A DNA stretch of 14,733 bases from Nitrospinae bacterium CG22_combo_CG10-13_8_21_14_all_47_10 (lineage in GTDB: Bacteria > Nitrospinota > Nitrospinia > Nitrospinales > VA-1). Position 1 is the first letter of the stretch. The number at the start of each line of letters is the position of its first letter. The notes under the pieces were generated by a model. The model was not told where the DNA came from, did not search any database, and worked only from the letters and a program-made list of their open reading frames with translations. A program made the translations under genes and the position numbers. Of the stretch, positions 7,067 to 13,790 are shown piece after piece. The DNA is taken from positions 1-14,733 of the forward strand of contig PCTK01000030.1 in assembly GCA_002786505.1 (NCBI GenBank), in the 5' to 3' direction.

Positions 7067-7118
7067 GGAGTAAACTATCCTACTTAGTAGGATAGTTTAC
7101 TCCTGATCGGATTGGCAA
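7067..7118 (-). promoter_or_regulatory. parDE promoter and palindromic operator
   Basis: Bases 7067-7084 and 7086-7103 are perfect inverted 18-bp arms about one central base at 7085. On the - strand TTGCCA (7118-7113) and TATCCT (7094-7089), separated by 18 bases, make a plausible -35/-10 pair, and the palindrome covers the -10. The palindrome ends 19 bases upstream of the antitoxin start. ParD-type antitoxins usually autorepress at such sites, so this is the likely operator. Confidence 0.7.
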
Positions 7119-7189
7119 GTTTTTTTAGCCATTTCCTTGGCAAGACCCCTATTAGTGACACATCGCCTTCATCTCCGACTTAAGGAGTT

Positions 7190-7543
7190 TTAAATGCGCA
7201 AAACAATCAGTAGCGGCAGGAGCACCAGCCCCATCGCGCTGAGGAAGGCATGGATCAGCACGTCCCAGCGTTTGCTGAACGGGACGAGTGTGATACAGTA
7301 CAGACAGACCAAATAATCCAGCAGGGAGTTATCGTCGTGGGTCTGGTTCATGATCAGATAATAAACCAGGCAGAAAGCCAGGGTGTAAAACAGGAGCCGG
7401 TGGATTTTCAGGCTCTGGGCCGTCTTCTTCCTGAAAGCCATAAATAATCCCAGAAAGACATTGAAGATATAAAATCCAATCGCGGCCACCACCCAGACCA
7501 ACGAAGGGGAGGAAGTTATTTTTGGGATGAGTGTGGGTTCCAT
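7190..7543 (-). CDS. Four-helix membrane protein of unknown function
   Basis: I do not recognise this 117-residue protein. It has four hydrophobic stretches: about 15-37, 50-66, 74-89 and 95-115. A basic loop, FRKKTAQSLKIHR, follows the first and suggests a cytoplasmic side there. Histidines at 49, 69 and 98 lie at or near membrane boundaries, but a heme or metal role is only speculation. No cleavable signal peptide is obvious. The ribosome binding site before the ATG at 7543 is weak. The gene is divergent from the dehydrogenase at 7633 and lies upstream of parDE on the same strand, separated by the parDE promoter. The clear membrane pattern supports a real gene over the antisense frames. Confidence 0.7.
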   Translation of the reverse strand: MEPTLIPKITSSPSLVWVVAAIGFYIFNVFLGLFMAFRKKTAQSLKIHRLLFYTLAFCLVYYLIMNQTHDDNSLLDYLVCLYCITLVPFSKRWDVLIHAFLSAMGLVLLPLLIVLRI

Positions 7544-7590
7544 TTACAGAGCACTTAAAAGAAGTTTTGTTTTTTAGCAACCTCCCCTGT

Positions 7591-7615
7591 CTCTCCTTAT
7601 CAGGAGGGATTTTTT
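7591..7615 (+). terminator. Terminator-like hairpin in the leader of the dehydrogenase gene
   Basis: CTCTCCT (7591-7597) pairs with AGGAGGG (7602-7608), one pair being T-G, around loop TATC. It is followed by A and six T (7610-7615), the layout of an intrinsic terminator on the + strand. It ends 17 bases before the ATG at 7633, with no + strand gene upstream to end. It may be an attenuator or a dispersed repeat copy. It could also stop antisense read-through. Confidence 0.45.
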
Positions 7616-7632
7616 CGGAAGGGCATCTTAGC

Positions 7633-8418
7633 ATGGACTTGAATTTGAAAAATCGAAAAGTAGTCATCACCGGAGCCGGTGATGGCATCGGCCGGGCCTT
7701 GGCTCTGGCTTTCGCCCGGGAAGGCGCCAATGTTGCCGCCTGCGCACGGAGCCAGGATCGTTTGGACGCCCTGTCCGATGAAATGGAGGGTGCCGGGCAC
7801 CTTTTTACCTCCGCTGACCTCGCCACGGTGAAGGGTGTCGAGGCTTTTTATAAAAACGTGATGGAACAACTGGGCCAGGTCGATGTTCTGGTCAATAATG
7901 TCGGGGCAGTTTTAAAGCTCGCCAATTTTTATGAACTGACCGATCAGGACTGGGAAGACGCGTTTCAAATCAACCTGATGTCGGCCGTTCGTCTGAGCCG
8001 ACACTGCATCCCCTCCCTGAAAAAATCAGCTTGCGCCAGAATCATTAATATTTCATCCATTGCGGCAAGCAGTCCGCAGGATGTATTCCCCCACTACAGT
8101 GCCATGAAGGCCGGGCTCTCGAACTTGACCGTTTCTCTGGCCCAGACCCTTGCACCGGATAAGATACTGGTCAACTCCATTTCTCCGGGGCCTGTGTGGA
8201 GTAAATCATGGGAAGATGAAGCGCGACATTCCGGGTCCGATTTCGAGCAGGCCAAAAAAGAAATCATGGAACAAACCGGCAAAACCATTCCTTTAAACCG
8301 AATGGGCATGCCGGAAGATTTAACCGGACTGGCCTTGTTCCTGGCTTCAGACTCATCGGCCTGGATCACAGCCACAAACTTTACTGTCGATGGCGGCATC
8401 ACTCGGAACCCTTTTTAG
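7633..8418 (+). CDS. Short-chain dehydrogenase/reductase (SDR)
   Basis: This 261-residue NAD(P)-dependent oxidoreductase belongs to the classical SDR family. It has the Rossmann glycine motif TGAGDGIG (13-20), NNVG (88-91), catalytic S142, and YSAMK with Y155 and K159. The closing SISPGPVWS and FLASDSSAWITATNFTVDGG blocks are standard. The frame is open from 7531, but the ATG at 7633 gives the normal SDR start just before the first beta strand and has GGAAGGG about 10 bases upstream; extra upstream residues have no family support. The substrate cannot be predicted; FabG-like and sugar- or steroid-type SDRs share these motifs. The stop codon is part of the ribosome binding site of the protease gene 12 bases downstream, so the two form an operon. 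Confidence 0.92.
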   Translation: MDLNLKNRKVVITGAGDGIGRALALAFAREGANVAACARSQDRLDALSDEMEGAGHLFTSADLATVKGVEAFYKNVMEQLGQVDVLVNNVGAVLKLANFYELTDQDWEDAFQINLMSAVRLSRHCIPSLKKSACARIINISSIAASSPQDVFPHYSAMKAGLSNLTVSLAQTLAPDKILVNSISPGPVWSKSWEDEARHSGSDFEQAKKEIMEQTGKTIPLNRMGMPEDLTGLALFLASDSSAWITATNFTVDGGITRNPF

Positions 8419-8430
8419 GAGAAACACCGA

Positions 8431-9699
8431 ATGACTGGAAAAACTAAATTTTCATGGAGCTTCGTATTGCTCATTTTTCTCAGTCTGCTCTCCGGGTGTT
8501 CGGTTTCCCACACCAGCAATCCTGACAAAATTCTGGTTAGTCAGGATTCCCCTATTTTTGATAAACGGTTCGAGGCCGTTTCACTCAAGGATATCAATCT
8601 GGATAATTTCTGGGATCATGGCGATCCATCCGATGACCGTGAACCCGTTCCCCTGGACAACCATACTTTTTCCCGCATCACCGAGAAGGTAAAACAGGCC
8701 GTGGTGAATATTTACACCATTCGACTGGAGGAACGCGATGCAAAATTCGGAATCGCGCCCAATGACCTTTTGCCGATACGGATTCCTCTTGTTTCCGCCA
8801 TTCTTGATATCGTTCCCTTTCAGGTTCCCATTCCATACAAGGAGGAAGGATTTAGCCTGGGGTCGGGCTTCCTGATTAACCGGGAAGGCTACATCCTTAC
8901 AAATGCCCACGTGATTTCCAATTCCGTCAATATTCGTGTTGTGCTGTCTGAGGGGAAAATAGAATACCCCGCCAAGATCATTGGCATAGACCGCATGACC
9001 GATACCGCCCTGATAAAAATTGAGCCGGACTTCTCTCCCACCGTTTTACCCTTCGGCGATTCCGACAAACTTAAAATGGGCGAGATGGTTCTTGCCATGG
9101 GGAATCCACTGGGGTTTCAGCATTCCGTAACATCCGGGCTGATCAGCGCCAAGGAGAGAATTGCCCCCCATTCCGGAGACCGCTACACAAACTTTCTGCA
9201 AACCGACTCAGCCATCAATCCCGGCAGTAGCGGAGGACCTCTTGTCAACCTCTACGGGGAAGTGGTGGGCATCAATACAGCAATTATTGAGCAGGCCCAG
9301 TTGATCGGATTCGCGATTCCCATCAACACGGTAAAAGATGTGATGGGAATGCTGATCATTGGCAAAACGGAAAGGGGCTGGTTCGGTGCCCAAGCCGCAC
9401 CGATCACGCCCGATGAGGCTCTGGCGTTAAAATACCCCGAACCGGAGGGAATGATTATCAAAGGCGTAGAAAAAGACAGCCCGGCTGAAAAGTCCGGCTT
9501 GAAAATAAATGACATAATCACCCAGTTTAATAAAGAGCCTATCCCCAATCTGGCTATCTTACGGCGCAAACTGCTGGCCCTCGTCCCCGAACAGGAAATT
9601 CATTTAACCATCTTCAGGGACGAAAAAACCTTCGAGGTTTCCAGCACTTTGGCCCACAAAAAACCTGCCGAGGAAGTAGAAGCCGAACCAGCCTCCTGA
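8431..9699 (+). CDS. HtrA/DegP-family serine protease lipoprotein
   Basis: This 422-residue S1C-family envelope protease degrades or senses misfolded proteins. The N-terminus has a hydrophobic signal ending in the lipobox LSGC (20-23), so the protein is probably lipid-anchored at C23. A linker of about 60 residues follows. The trypsin-like domain carries H160 (TNAHV), D191 (DTALIKI) and S267 (NPGSSGGPL). One PDZ domain spans about 315-402, with GMIIKGVEKDSPAEKSGLK. A single PDZ recalls DegS, but a lipobox replaces the membrane anchor of that protein. The C-terminus is rich in Glu, Pro and Ala. AGGAG spanning the dehydrogenase stop is the ribosome binding site. The symbol is left open because degP, degQ and degS cannot be told apart. 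Confidence 0.93.
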   Translation: MTGKTKFSWSFVLLIFLSLLSGCSVSHTSNPDKILVSQDSPIFDKRFEAVSLKDINLDNFWDHGDPSDDREPVPLDNHTFSRITEKVKQAVVNIYTIRLEERDAKFGIAPNDLLPIRIPLVSAILDIVPFQVPIPYKEEGFSLGSGFLINREGYILTNAHVISNSVNIRVVLSEGKIEYPAKIIGIDRMTDTALIKIEPDFSPTVLPFGDSDKLKMGEMVLAMGNPLGFQHSVTSGLISAKERIAPHSGDRYTNFLQTDSAINPGSSGGPLVNLYGEVVGINTAIIEQAQLIGFAIPINTVKDVMGMLIIGKTERGWFGAQAAPITPDEALALKYPEPEGMIIKGVEKDSPAEKSGLKINDIITQFNKEPIPNLAILRRKLLALVPEQEIHLTIFRDEKTFEVSSTLAHKKPAEEVEAEPAS

Positions 9700-9702
9700 A
9701 TT

Positions 9703-9753
9703 TCTGGTCACGTTTTAACCAGAGTCACCCGACTTGCGTTTTAGGGAAAGTCG
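9703..9753. other. Two small hairpins in the protease-mutase gap
   Basis: TCTGGT/ACCAGA (9703-9708, 9718-9723) and CGACTT/AAGTCG (9730-9735, 9748-9753) are perfect 6-bp stems in the 128-base gap. Neither is followed by a T-run, so they are not clear terminators. No obvious promoter for the mutase gene is seen. Confidence 0.3.
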
Positions 9754-9827
9754 CAGTATTCTTCCTATTGAATGCAGTTTTTTCTTGCAAGACTCTTCAC
9801 CAACTTTAAAAACGAACCCAACTTAAA

Positions 9828-11207
9828 ATGCCCATTAATCCACAAATCTTTCGTGAGTATGATATCCGCGGGGTCGTTGGCCAGGACCTCACCCCCGAAA
9901 CTGTTAAACAGATCGGCCTGGCCATCGGCACTTACATGAAACGTCTGGGAGGAAAATCCCTGGTATTAGGAAGGGATGTTCGCACCAGCTCAGTGGAATT
10001 CCGCGATATTTTATCCAAAGCCCTGAACTCCACCGGGTGCGATGTTGTGGATATTGGAATGGTGCCCACACCCGTTTCCTATTTTGCCCTCCATCATCTT
10101 AAAGCCGATGGCGGCGTGATGATCACCGGTAGCCACAATCCGCCGGAGTTCAATGGCTTCAAGATCAGCCTGGGGCAACACAGTCTTTATGGCGAAAAAA
10201 TTCAGGAACTGAAAGGCTTGATCGAGGCTGAGGATTTTGAAACTGGATCAGGAAAAATCGAGCAGACTGATGTTCTCGAACCTTATATGGAGAATATACT
10301 CTCCATCATAAATATCCCCAGAAAAGTTAAAGTTGTGGTCGATGGCGGTAATGGGTGCTTCGGTATTGTCGGCCCGCAACTGCTGAAAAGACTTGGCCTG
10401 GAACCCATAGAAATTTTTTGTGAACCCGATGGCACCTTCCCCAACCATCACCCCGACCCCACGGTTGAGAAAAACCTGAAAGGGCTGATCGAAAGAGTCC
10501 GCGCCGAAAACGCGGAACTGGGTATCGGGTTTGACGGTGATGCCGACCGCATTGGCGTGGTAGATGAAAAAGGCAATATTTTATGGGGGGACCAGCTACT
10601 GACCATTTTCGCCCGGGACATTTTATCAAGGAATCCCGGTGCCACCATTGTGGGTGAAGTCAAATGTTCGCAAAACCTGTATCAGGATATTAAAAACCAC
10701 GGCGGCATTCCGGTCATGGCACCAGCAGGCCATTCCCTGATCAAAAAGAAAATGAAAGAGACCGGTGCGCTTCTTGCCGGGGAAATGAGCGGCCACGTCT
10801 GTTTCGCTGATAATTATTTGGGATTCGATGACGCAGTGTTTGCCGCGGGCCGCATCTTACAAATCGTGGCGCAGTCCAGCATGAAGGTTTCTGAAATGCT
10901 CGCCGATCTTCCCAAAACAGCCTACACGCCGGAAATTCGCATCGACTGCCCGGATGATAAAAAGTTTGAAATCGTCCGTGAGTTGACAGAAATTTTCAGG
11001 GGCCTGTACGAAGTCATTGACATTGATGGAGTGCGTGTCAACTTTGGCGATGGCTGGGCATTGATTCGCGCCTCCAACACCCAACCGGTGTTAGTGCTGA
11101 GGTTTGAGGCTGAGACTCAGGACCGTCTTGAAGAACTGGTGGGCATCGTCAAAACACAGATGGATAAATACCAACCCGTGGTCCAGTTTGATTACCGGCC
11201 AGCGTGA
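9828..11207 (+). CDS. algC: Phosphomannomutase/phosphoglucomutase
   Basis: This cytoplasmic enzyme interconverts hexose 6-phosphates and 1-phosphates (mannose and/or glucose), feeding nucleotide-sugar, LPS and exopolysaccharide synthesis. The 459 residues cover all four domains of the alpha-D-phosphohexomutase superfamily. The phosphoserine loop is TGSHNPPEFNGFK (100-112) with S102; the metal loop is DGDAD (236-240); the sugar loop is GEMSGH (318-323); the phosphate-binding loop is RASNTQP (414-420). The N-terminal REYDIRG motif and overall length fit the PMM/PGM (AlgC) subgroup rather than phosphoglucosamine mutase, whose metal-loop context differs. The ATG has no recognisable Shine-Dalgarno sequence; the 20 bases before it are A- and C-rich. 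Which sugar is preferred cannot be decided, so the symbol is a family label. Confidence 0.92.
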   Translation: MPINPQIFREYDIRGVVGQDLTPETVKQIGLAIGTYMKRLGGKSLVLGRDVRTSSVEFRDILSKALNSTGCDVVDIGMVPTPVSYFALHHLKADGGVMITGSHNPPEFNGFKISLGQHSLYGEKIQELKGLIEAEDFETGSGKIEQTDVLEPYMENILSIINIPRKVKVVVDGGNGCFGIVGPQLLKRLGLEPIEIFCEPDGTFPNHHPDPTVEKNLKGLIERVRAENAELGIGFDGDADRIGVVDEKGNILWGDQLLTIFARDILSRNPGATIVGEVKCSQNLYQDIKNHGGIPVMAPAGHSLIKKKMKETGALLAGEMSGHVCFADNYLGFDDAVFAAGRILQIVAQSSMKVSEMLADLPKTAYTPEIRIDCPDDKKFEIVRELTEIFRGLYEVIDIDGVRVNFGDGWALIRASNTQPVLVLRFEAETQDRLEELVGIVKTQMDKYQPVVQFDYRPA

Positions 11208-11267
11208 CGCTGAATTCCATTAGCGATAGAGTTATCACGGCTTAGCAGGCTATTGGGGTTATCAACC

Positions 11268-11651
11268 ATGATTAAAAAATATCTCCACACCCGATTTCGT
11301 GTCTCCGACATGGAGAAGTCCGTCCGGTTTTACAGGGATGTCCTGGGCATGGAAGTCCTTGAGCAAAAAACTTCGCCGCGTGGGTCAATTCTGGTGTTCC
11401 TGCGTTTTCCCGCTACAGATTGCGAACTGGAGTTGTGCTCGTTTCCCAATTCGGGAAAGGTAGAAGTACCCGAAGACCTTGTTCACCTGGCCTTTGAAGT
11501 CGAAAACCTGGATAACTGCATCTTCAAGCTGGAACACGCCCGGGTTCCTATCACCGAAGGGCCGATAGAAACTTCAAACGGCACCCGTTTCATTTTCACT
11601 GAAGACCCGGACAAATACGAAATTGAATTGATGCAGTGCCCCCACACCTAG
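11268..11651 (+). CDS. gloA: Glyoxalase I-type (VOC family) protein
   Basis: This 127-residue protein belongs to the vicinal oxygen chelate fold, most like lactoylglutathione lyase, which isomerises the hemithioacetal of methylglyoxal and glutathione. All four metal ligands align with E. coli GloA: H7 (LHTRFRV), E55 (CELELCS), H73 (VHLAFEV) and E120 (YEIELMQ). VSDMEKSVRFYRDVLGMEVL is the classic N-terminal block. I chose the ATG at 11268, not the in-frame TTG at 11253, because family members begin a few residues before the first histidine. The ribosome binding site is weak. It follows the mutase by 60 bases and may share its transcript. Thiol partner and exact substrate are not visible, so another VOC activity remains possible. 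Confidence 0.82.
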   Translation: MIKKYLHTRFRVSDMEKSVRFYRDVLGMEVLEQKTSPRGSILVFLRFPATDCELELCSFPNSGKVEVPEDLVHLAFEVENLDNCIFKLEHARVPITEGPIETSNGTRFIFTEDPDKYEIELMQCPHT

Positions 11652-11710
11652 CAATGCCTTGTTTAGCAAACAAAAGTGTCCTCGGTAAAACAAGCTATTT
11701 CTGTAGTGGG

Positions 11711-12541
11711 TTATTTTATTATCATTCCCGCGTAACCCACGACATGCTCCATATCTCCGCTGACTTCTCCCGAAGTCATGTACTTGACCAATTCGGCTTC
11801 TTTGGCACCCAGGCTTTCAGAGCATAACAACATAACGGTGACCGGGTTGACCCCGCACATGGTGATCTTTTTTGACTGCACCGTCTCATATAAGCCAACC
11901 GGGTCGCGGTTTTGAATACAAGAAATGGCCATGCGGTCTTTAACCCCCGCGCTATCATGCGATTCATAATGCGTCATGTCTGAGCTTGCAACCACTAAAA
12001 CAGGTTTCCCCAACCGGTTCACCGCCCGTACAATGCCTTCGCTGAGTTCCTTGCAGACCGAAATTTTCATCCTCATTAGACAAATTGGTACAATTTGAAA
12101 GTCCTTTTTAAAATATTGCAGAAACGGTAATTGGGTTTCCAGGGAATGCTCAAACTGGTGTGCGGAAGAATCCCGTTTTGCTATGAACGTTTCTTCACAT
12201 ATAGCGTTTGCCAGTTCTGCGTCGACAGCAATGTCACCCATCGGCATGGCCCAGGCCCCCTCTGTCATAACCGCCACGGCCTCACCATGACCAGTATGGT
12301 TAGGGCCGATTATGATAACCGTGTCCGGAATTTCTATACGCGAATAGACCGCCCCTGCCACATCCCCGGAATACATAAACCCGGCATGCGGCGCAACAAT
12401 GCCCAGAGCCGGACTCTTCTTCGCCTTCAGGTCAATATGGGCCTCCACTTCCCGGACCAAAGCCTCCCGCTGGGCAGGATAAAACCTGCCTGCCACCGCT
12501 GGCTGGCGTTTTTTGGGACCCGCTTTATGCGAAAATATCAT
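11711..12541 (-). CDS. amrB: MEMO1 family protein (AmmeMemoRadiSam system protein B)
   Basis: This 276-residue protein belongs to the MEMO1 family, related in fold to LigB-type extradiol dioxygenases. The conserved blocks are present: RQPAVAGRFYP (12-22), PHAGFMYSG (51-59) with H52, GPNHTGHG (79-86) with H82, EHSLETQLPFLQ (131-142), SSDMTHY (186-192) with H191, and CG at C229. These match metal-site residues described for human MEMO1 (H49, H81, H192, C244). The bacterial reaction is not established; family members often sit beside an AMMECR1 protein and a radical SAM protein, neither found here. The start overlaps the stop of the methyltransferase gene as ATGA, indicating coupled translation. 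Confidence 0.92.
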   Translation of the reverse strand: MIFSHKAGPKKRQPAVAGRFYPAQREALVREVEAHIDLKAKKSPALGIVAPHAGFMYSGDVAGAVYSRIEIPDTVIIIGPNHTGHGEAVAVMTEGAWAMPMGDIAVDAELANAICEETFIAKRDSSAHQFEHSLETQLPFLQYFKKDFQIVPICLMRMKISVCKELSEGIVRAVNRLGKPVLVVASSDMTHYESHDSAGVKDRMAISCIQNRDPVGLYETVQSKKITMCGVNPVTVMLLCSESLGAKEAELVKYMTSGEVSGDMEHVVGYAGMIIK

Positions 12542-13287
12542 TTCCGAATCTCGCCCGTCATCGGCACAAACACCACCCCGGCGATAAATTTCTCTGTCAG
12601 GCTTCCATCATCCTGCTTGGTGAGCACCATCAGGTCCTGCGACAAACCCGTCCTTCCCAGGGGAAGAACCATCCTGCCGCCAACCTTCAACTGCTCAACC
12701 AACCGTTGCGGTATTTTAGGTGCCGCCGCAGTAATGAGAATTGCATCAAATGGGGATTTTTCCTGCCACCCTTGATAACCATCGCCATGCCTGACGGTCA
12801 CATTGTTATAGCCCAACTCTTTGAGCCTGCTCTCTGCCATGCGGGCCAGGGGCTCAACAATCTCGATGGTATAAACCTCCTTGACGATTTCCGCCAACAC
12901 TGCTGATTGGTAAGCCGAACCTGTGCCGATCTCCAAAACACGATCATCGGCCTTCAACGTTGCGCTCTGGGTCATCAGGGCAACAATATAGGGTTGGGAA
13001 ATGGTCTGGTTTTCTTTTATGGGGAGGGCGCGGTCGGAATAAGCCCGGTTTAGATATCCGGGCTCCACAAACAGGTGGCGGGGTACTTTAAGCATAGCCT
13101 GCAAAACAGACTTGTCATGGATGCCGCGACGCTTGATCTGGTCCTCAACCATCTCTTTCCGGGCAAACTCAAAATCTGGAGAAAGACCGTGCTTAGGCAT
13201 AGAGAACGCCGAACAGAAGACAGGGACCAGAAAAAGAAAAAATGCCTTAAAAAATGAGCCCGTTTTTCTTGAGCCACTCCTGGGCAT
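12538..13287 (-). CDS. pcm: Protein-L-isoaspartate O-methyltransferase, possibly exported
   Basis: This enzyme methylates L-isoaspartyl residues in aged proteins with S-adenosylmethionine, starting their repair. Family blocks are clear: FARKEMVEDQIKRRGI, VPRHLFV, KENQTISQPYIVALMTQ, the SAM motif VLEIGTGSAYQ and DAILITAAAPKIP. The start is uncertain. From the ATG at 13287 (249 residues), a basic N-terminus, a hydrophobic run FFKAFFLFLVPVFCSAFS and a possible cleavage site after AFS make a signal peptide; this overlaps the upstream gene by 41 bases. The next ATG, at 13200, would give a cytosolic 220-residue form close to the usual family length. Neither has a good ribosome binding site. It is coupled to the MEMO1 gene downstream by ATGA. 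Confidence 0.88.
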   Translation of the reverse strand: MPRSGSRKTGSFFKAFFLFLVPVFCSAFSMPKHGLSPDFEFARKEMVEDQIKRRGIHDKSVLQAMLKVPRHLFVEPGYLNRAYSDRALPIKENQTISQPYIVALMTQSATLKADDRVLEIGTGSAYQSAVLAEIVKEVYTIEIVEPLARMAESRLKELGYNNVTVRHGDGYQGWQEKSPFDAILITAAAPKIPQRLVEQLKVGGRMVLPLGRTGLSQDLMVLTKQDDGSLTEKFIAGVVFVPMTGEIRK

Positions 13288-13618
13288 CGAATTTTTGGTT
13301 GGCGAATTCCTGAAACTCGATCTCTTTTTTAGAAAGTTTCCGTCCATCGATGAACTGCGGCTTTTTTGAAAACTTTTTACTCCGGCGCTTCTTGGGCGCG
13401 GGCCGCTCCTCTGTGAGTTCCTCTTCAACTTCCAGTTCCAGTGAATCGGTCAACACTTCCATCTTAAGAACTAACACCATGAAACTCTTGGGGCAGATAT
13501 TGTCATCTTTCTGGATTTCAGAAACAATCTTTTTAACTTTGGGTGAAGTCATGACCGCTTCGGTGATCGCCTTGGATAACTTTTCAAAACTTCGCTCGGA
13601 CCCATCGGAGTCACTCAT
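13247..13618 (-). CDS. Small lysine-rich protein of unknown function
   Basis: I do not recognise this 123-residue protein. An N-terminal half of about 65 residues, including FEKLSKAITEAVMTSPKVKK and SFMVLVLKMEVL, looks folded and helical. An acidic run, ELEVEEELTEE (61-71), then passes into a strongly basic stretch, KKRRSKKFSKK (76-86). The end is helical with DAQEWLKKNG. No signal peptide or membrane segment is seen. The ATG at 13618 has AGGGGG close upstream, a good ribosome binding site, and a promoter lies about 66 bases before it. It is first in the set with the methyltransferase and MEMO1 genes. The charge pattern could allow RNA or nucleic acid binding, which is conjecture. Confidence 0.75.
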   Translation of the reverse strand: MSDSDGSERSFEKLSKAITEAVMTSPKVKKIVSEIQKDDNICPKSFMVLVLKMEVLTDSLELEVEEELTEERPAPKKRRSKKFSKKPQFIDGRKLSKKEIEFQEFANQKFDAQEWLKKNGLIF

Positions 13619-13683
13619 AAATCCCCCTTTCAGTTTCCTGATAAAAAATGCTCAATCAAACAGGTAATTCGTTTCTTTGTCTA

Positions 13684-13712
13684 ACCTTAAACCCCTCCCG
13701 CCATCTTGTCAA
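13684..13712 (-). promoter_or_regulatory. Promoter for the small protein-pcm-amrB set
   Basis: On the - strand a perfect TTGACA (13712-13707) is separated by 17 bases from TAAGGT (13689-13684), which keeps the key TA...T positions. The start of transcription would fall near 13677, giving a leader of roughly 60 bases before the ATG at 13618. A CCGGG hairpin abuts the -35 on its upstream side. Confidence 0.6.
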
Positions 13713-13713
13713 G

Positions 13714-13765
13714 CCGGGATGCCCGGAGCCAATTTGCCACGGCCTTTTCTGCTTGCAATTGGCTC
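13714..13765. repeat. Two adjacent inverted repeats between moeB and the next gene
   Basis: CCGGG-ATG-CCCGG (13714-13726) is a perfect 5-bp hairpin. It touches a larger repeat, GAGCCAATT (13726-13734) against AATTGGCTC (13757-13765), with perfect 9-bp arms and a 22-base loop. No T-run follows on either strand. They may end or protect the moeB transcript, or act as an operator ahead of the TTGACA promoter. Confidence 0.5.
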
Positions 13766-13790
13766 TGGCGGGGAAAAATGAAACCTTTCG

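Noticed and set aside
7112..7144. Direct repeat TTGGCAAG twice, 25 bases apart
   Set aside because: Too short to support an insertion duplication; no element lies between the copies.
7183..7316. AAGGAG followed by ATG at 7194 and a 40-codon + strand frame
   Set aside because: The ribosome binding site looks good, but the frame is antisense to a convincing membrane protein gene and its product resembles no family.
11659..11673. TTGTTT-AGC-AAACAA hairpin between the convergent gloA and amrB genes
   Set aside because: An AT-rich stem without a T-run; too weak to call a terminator.
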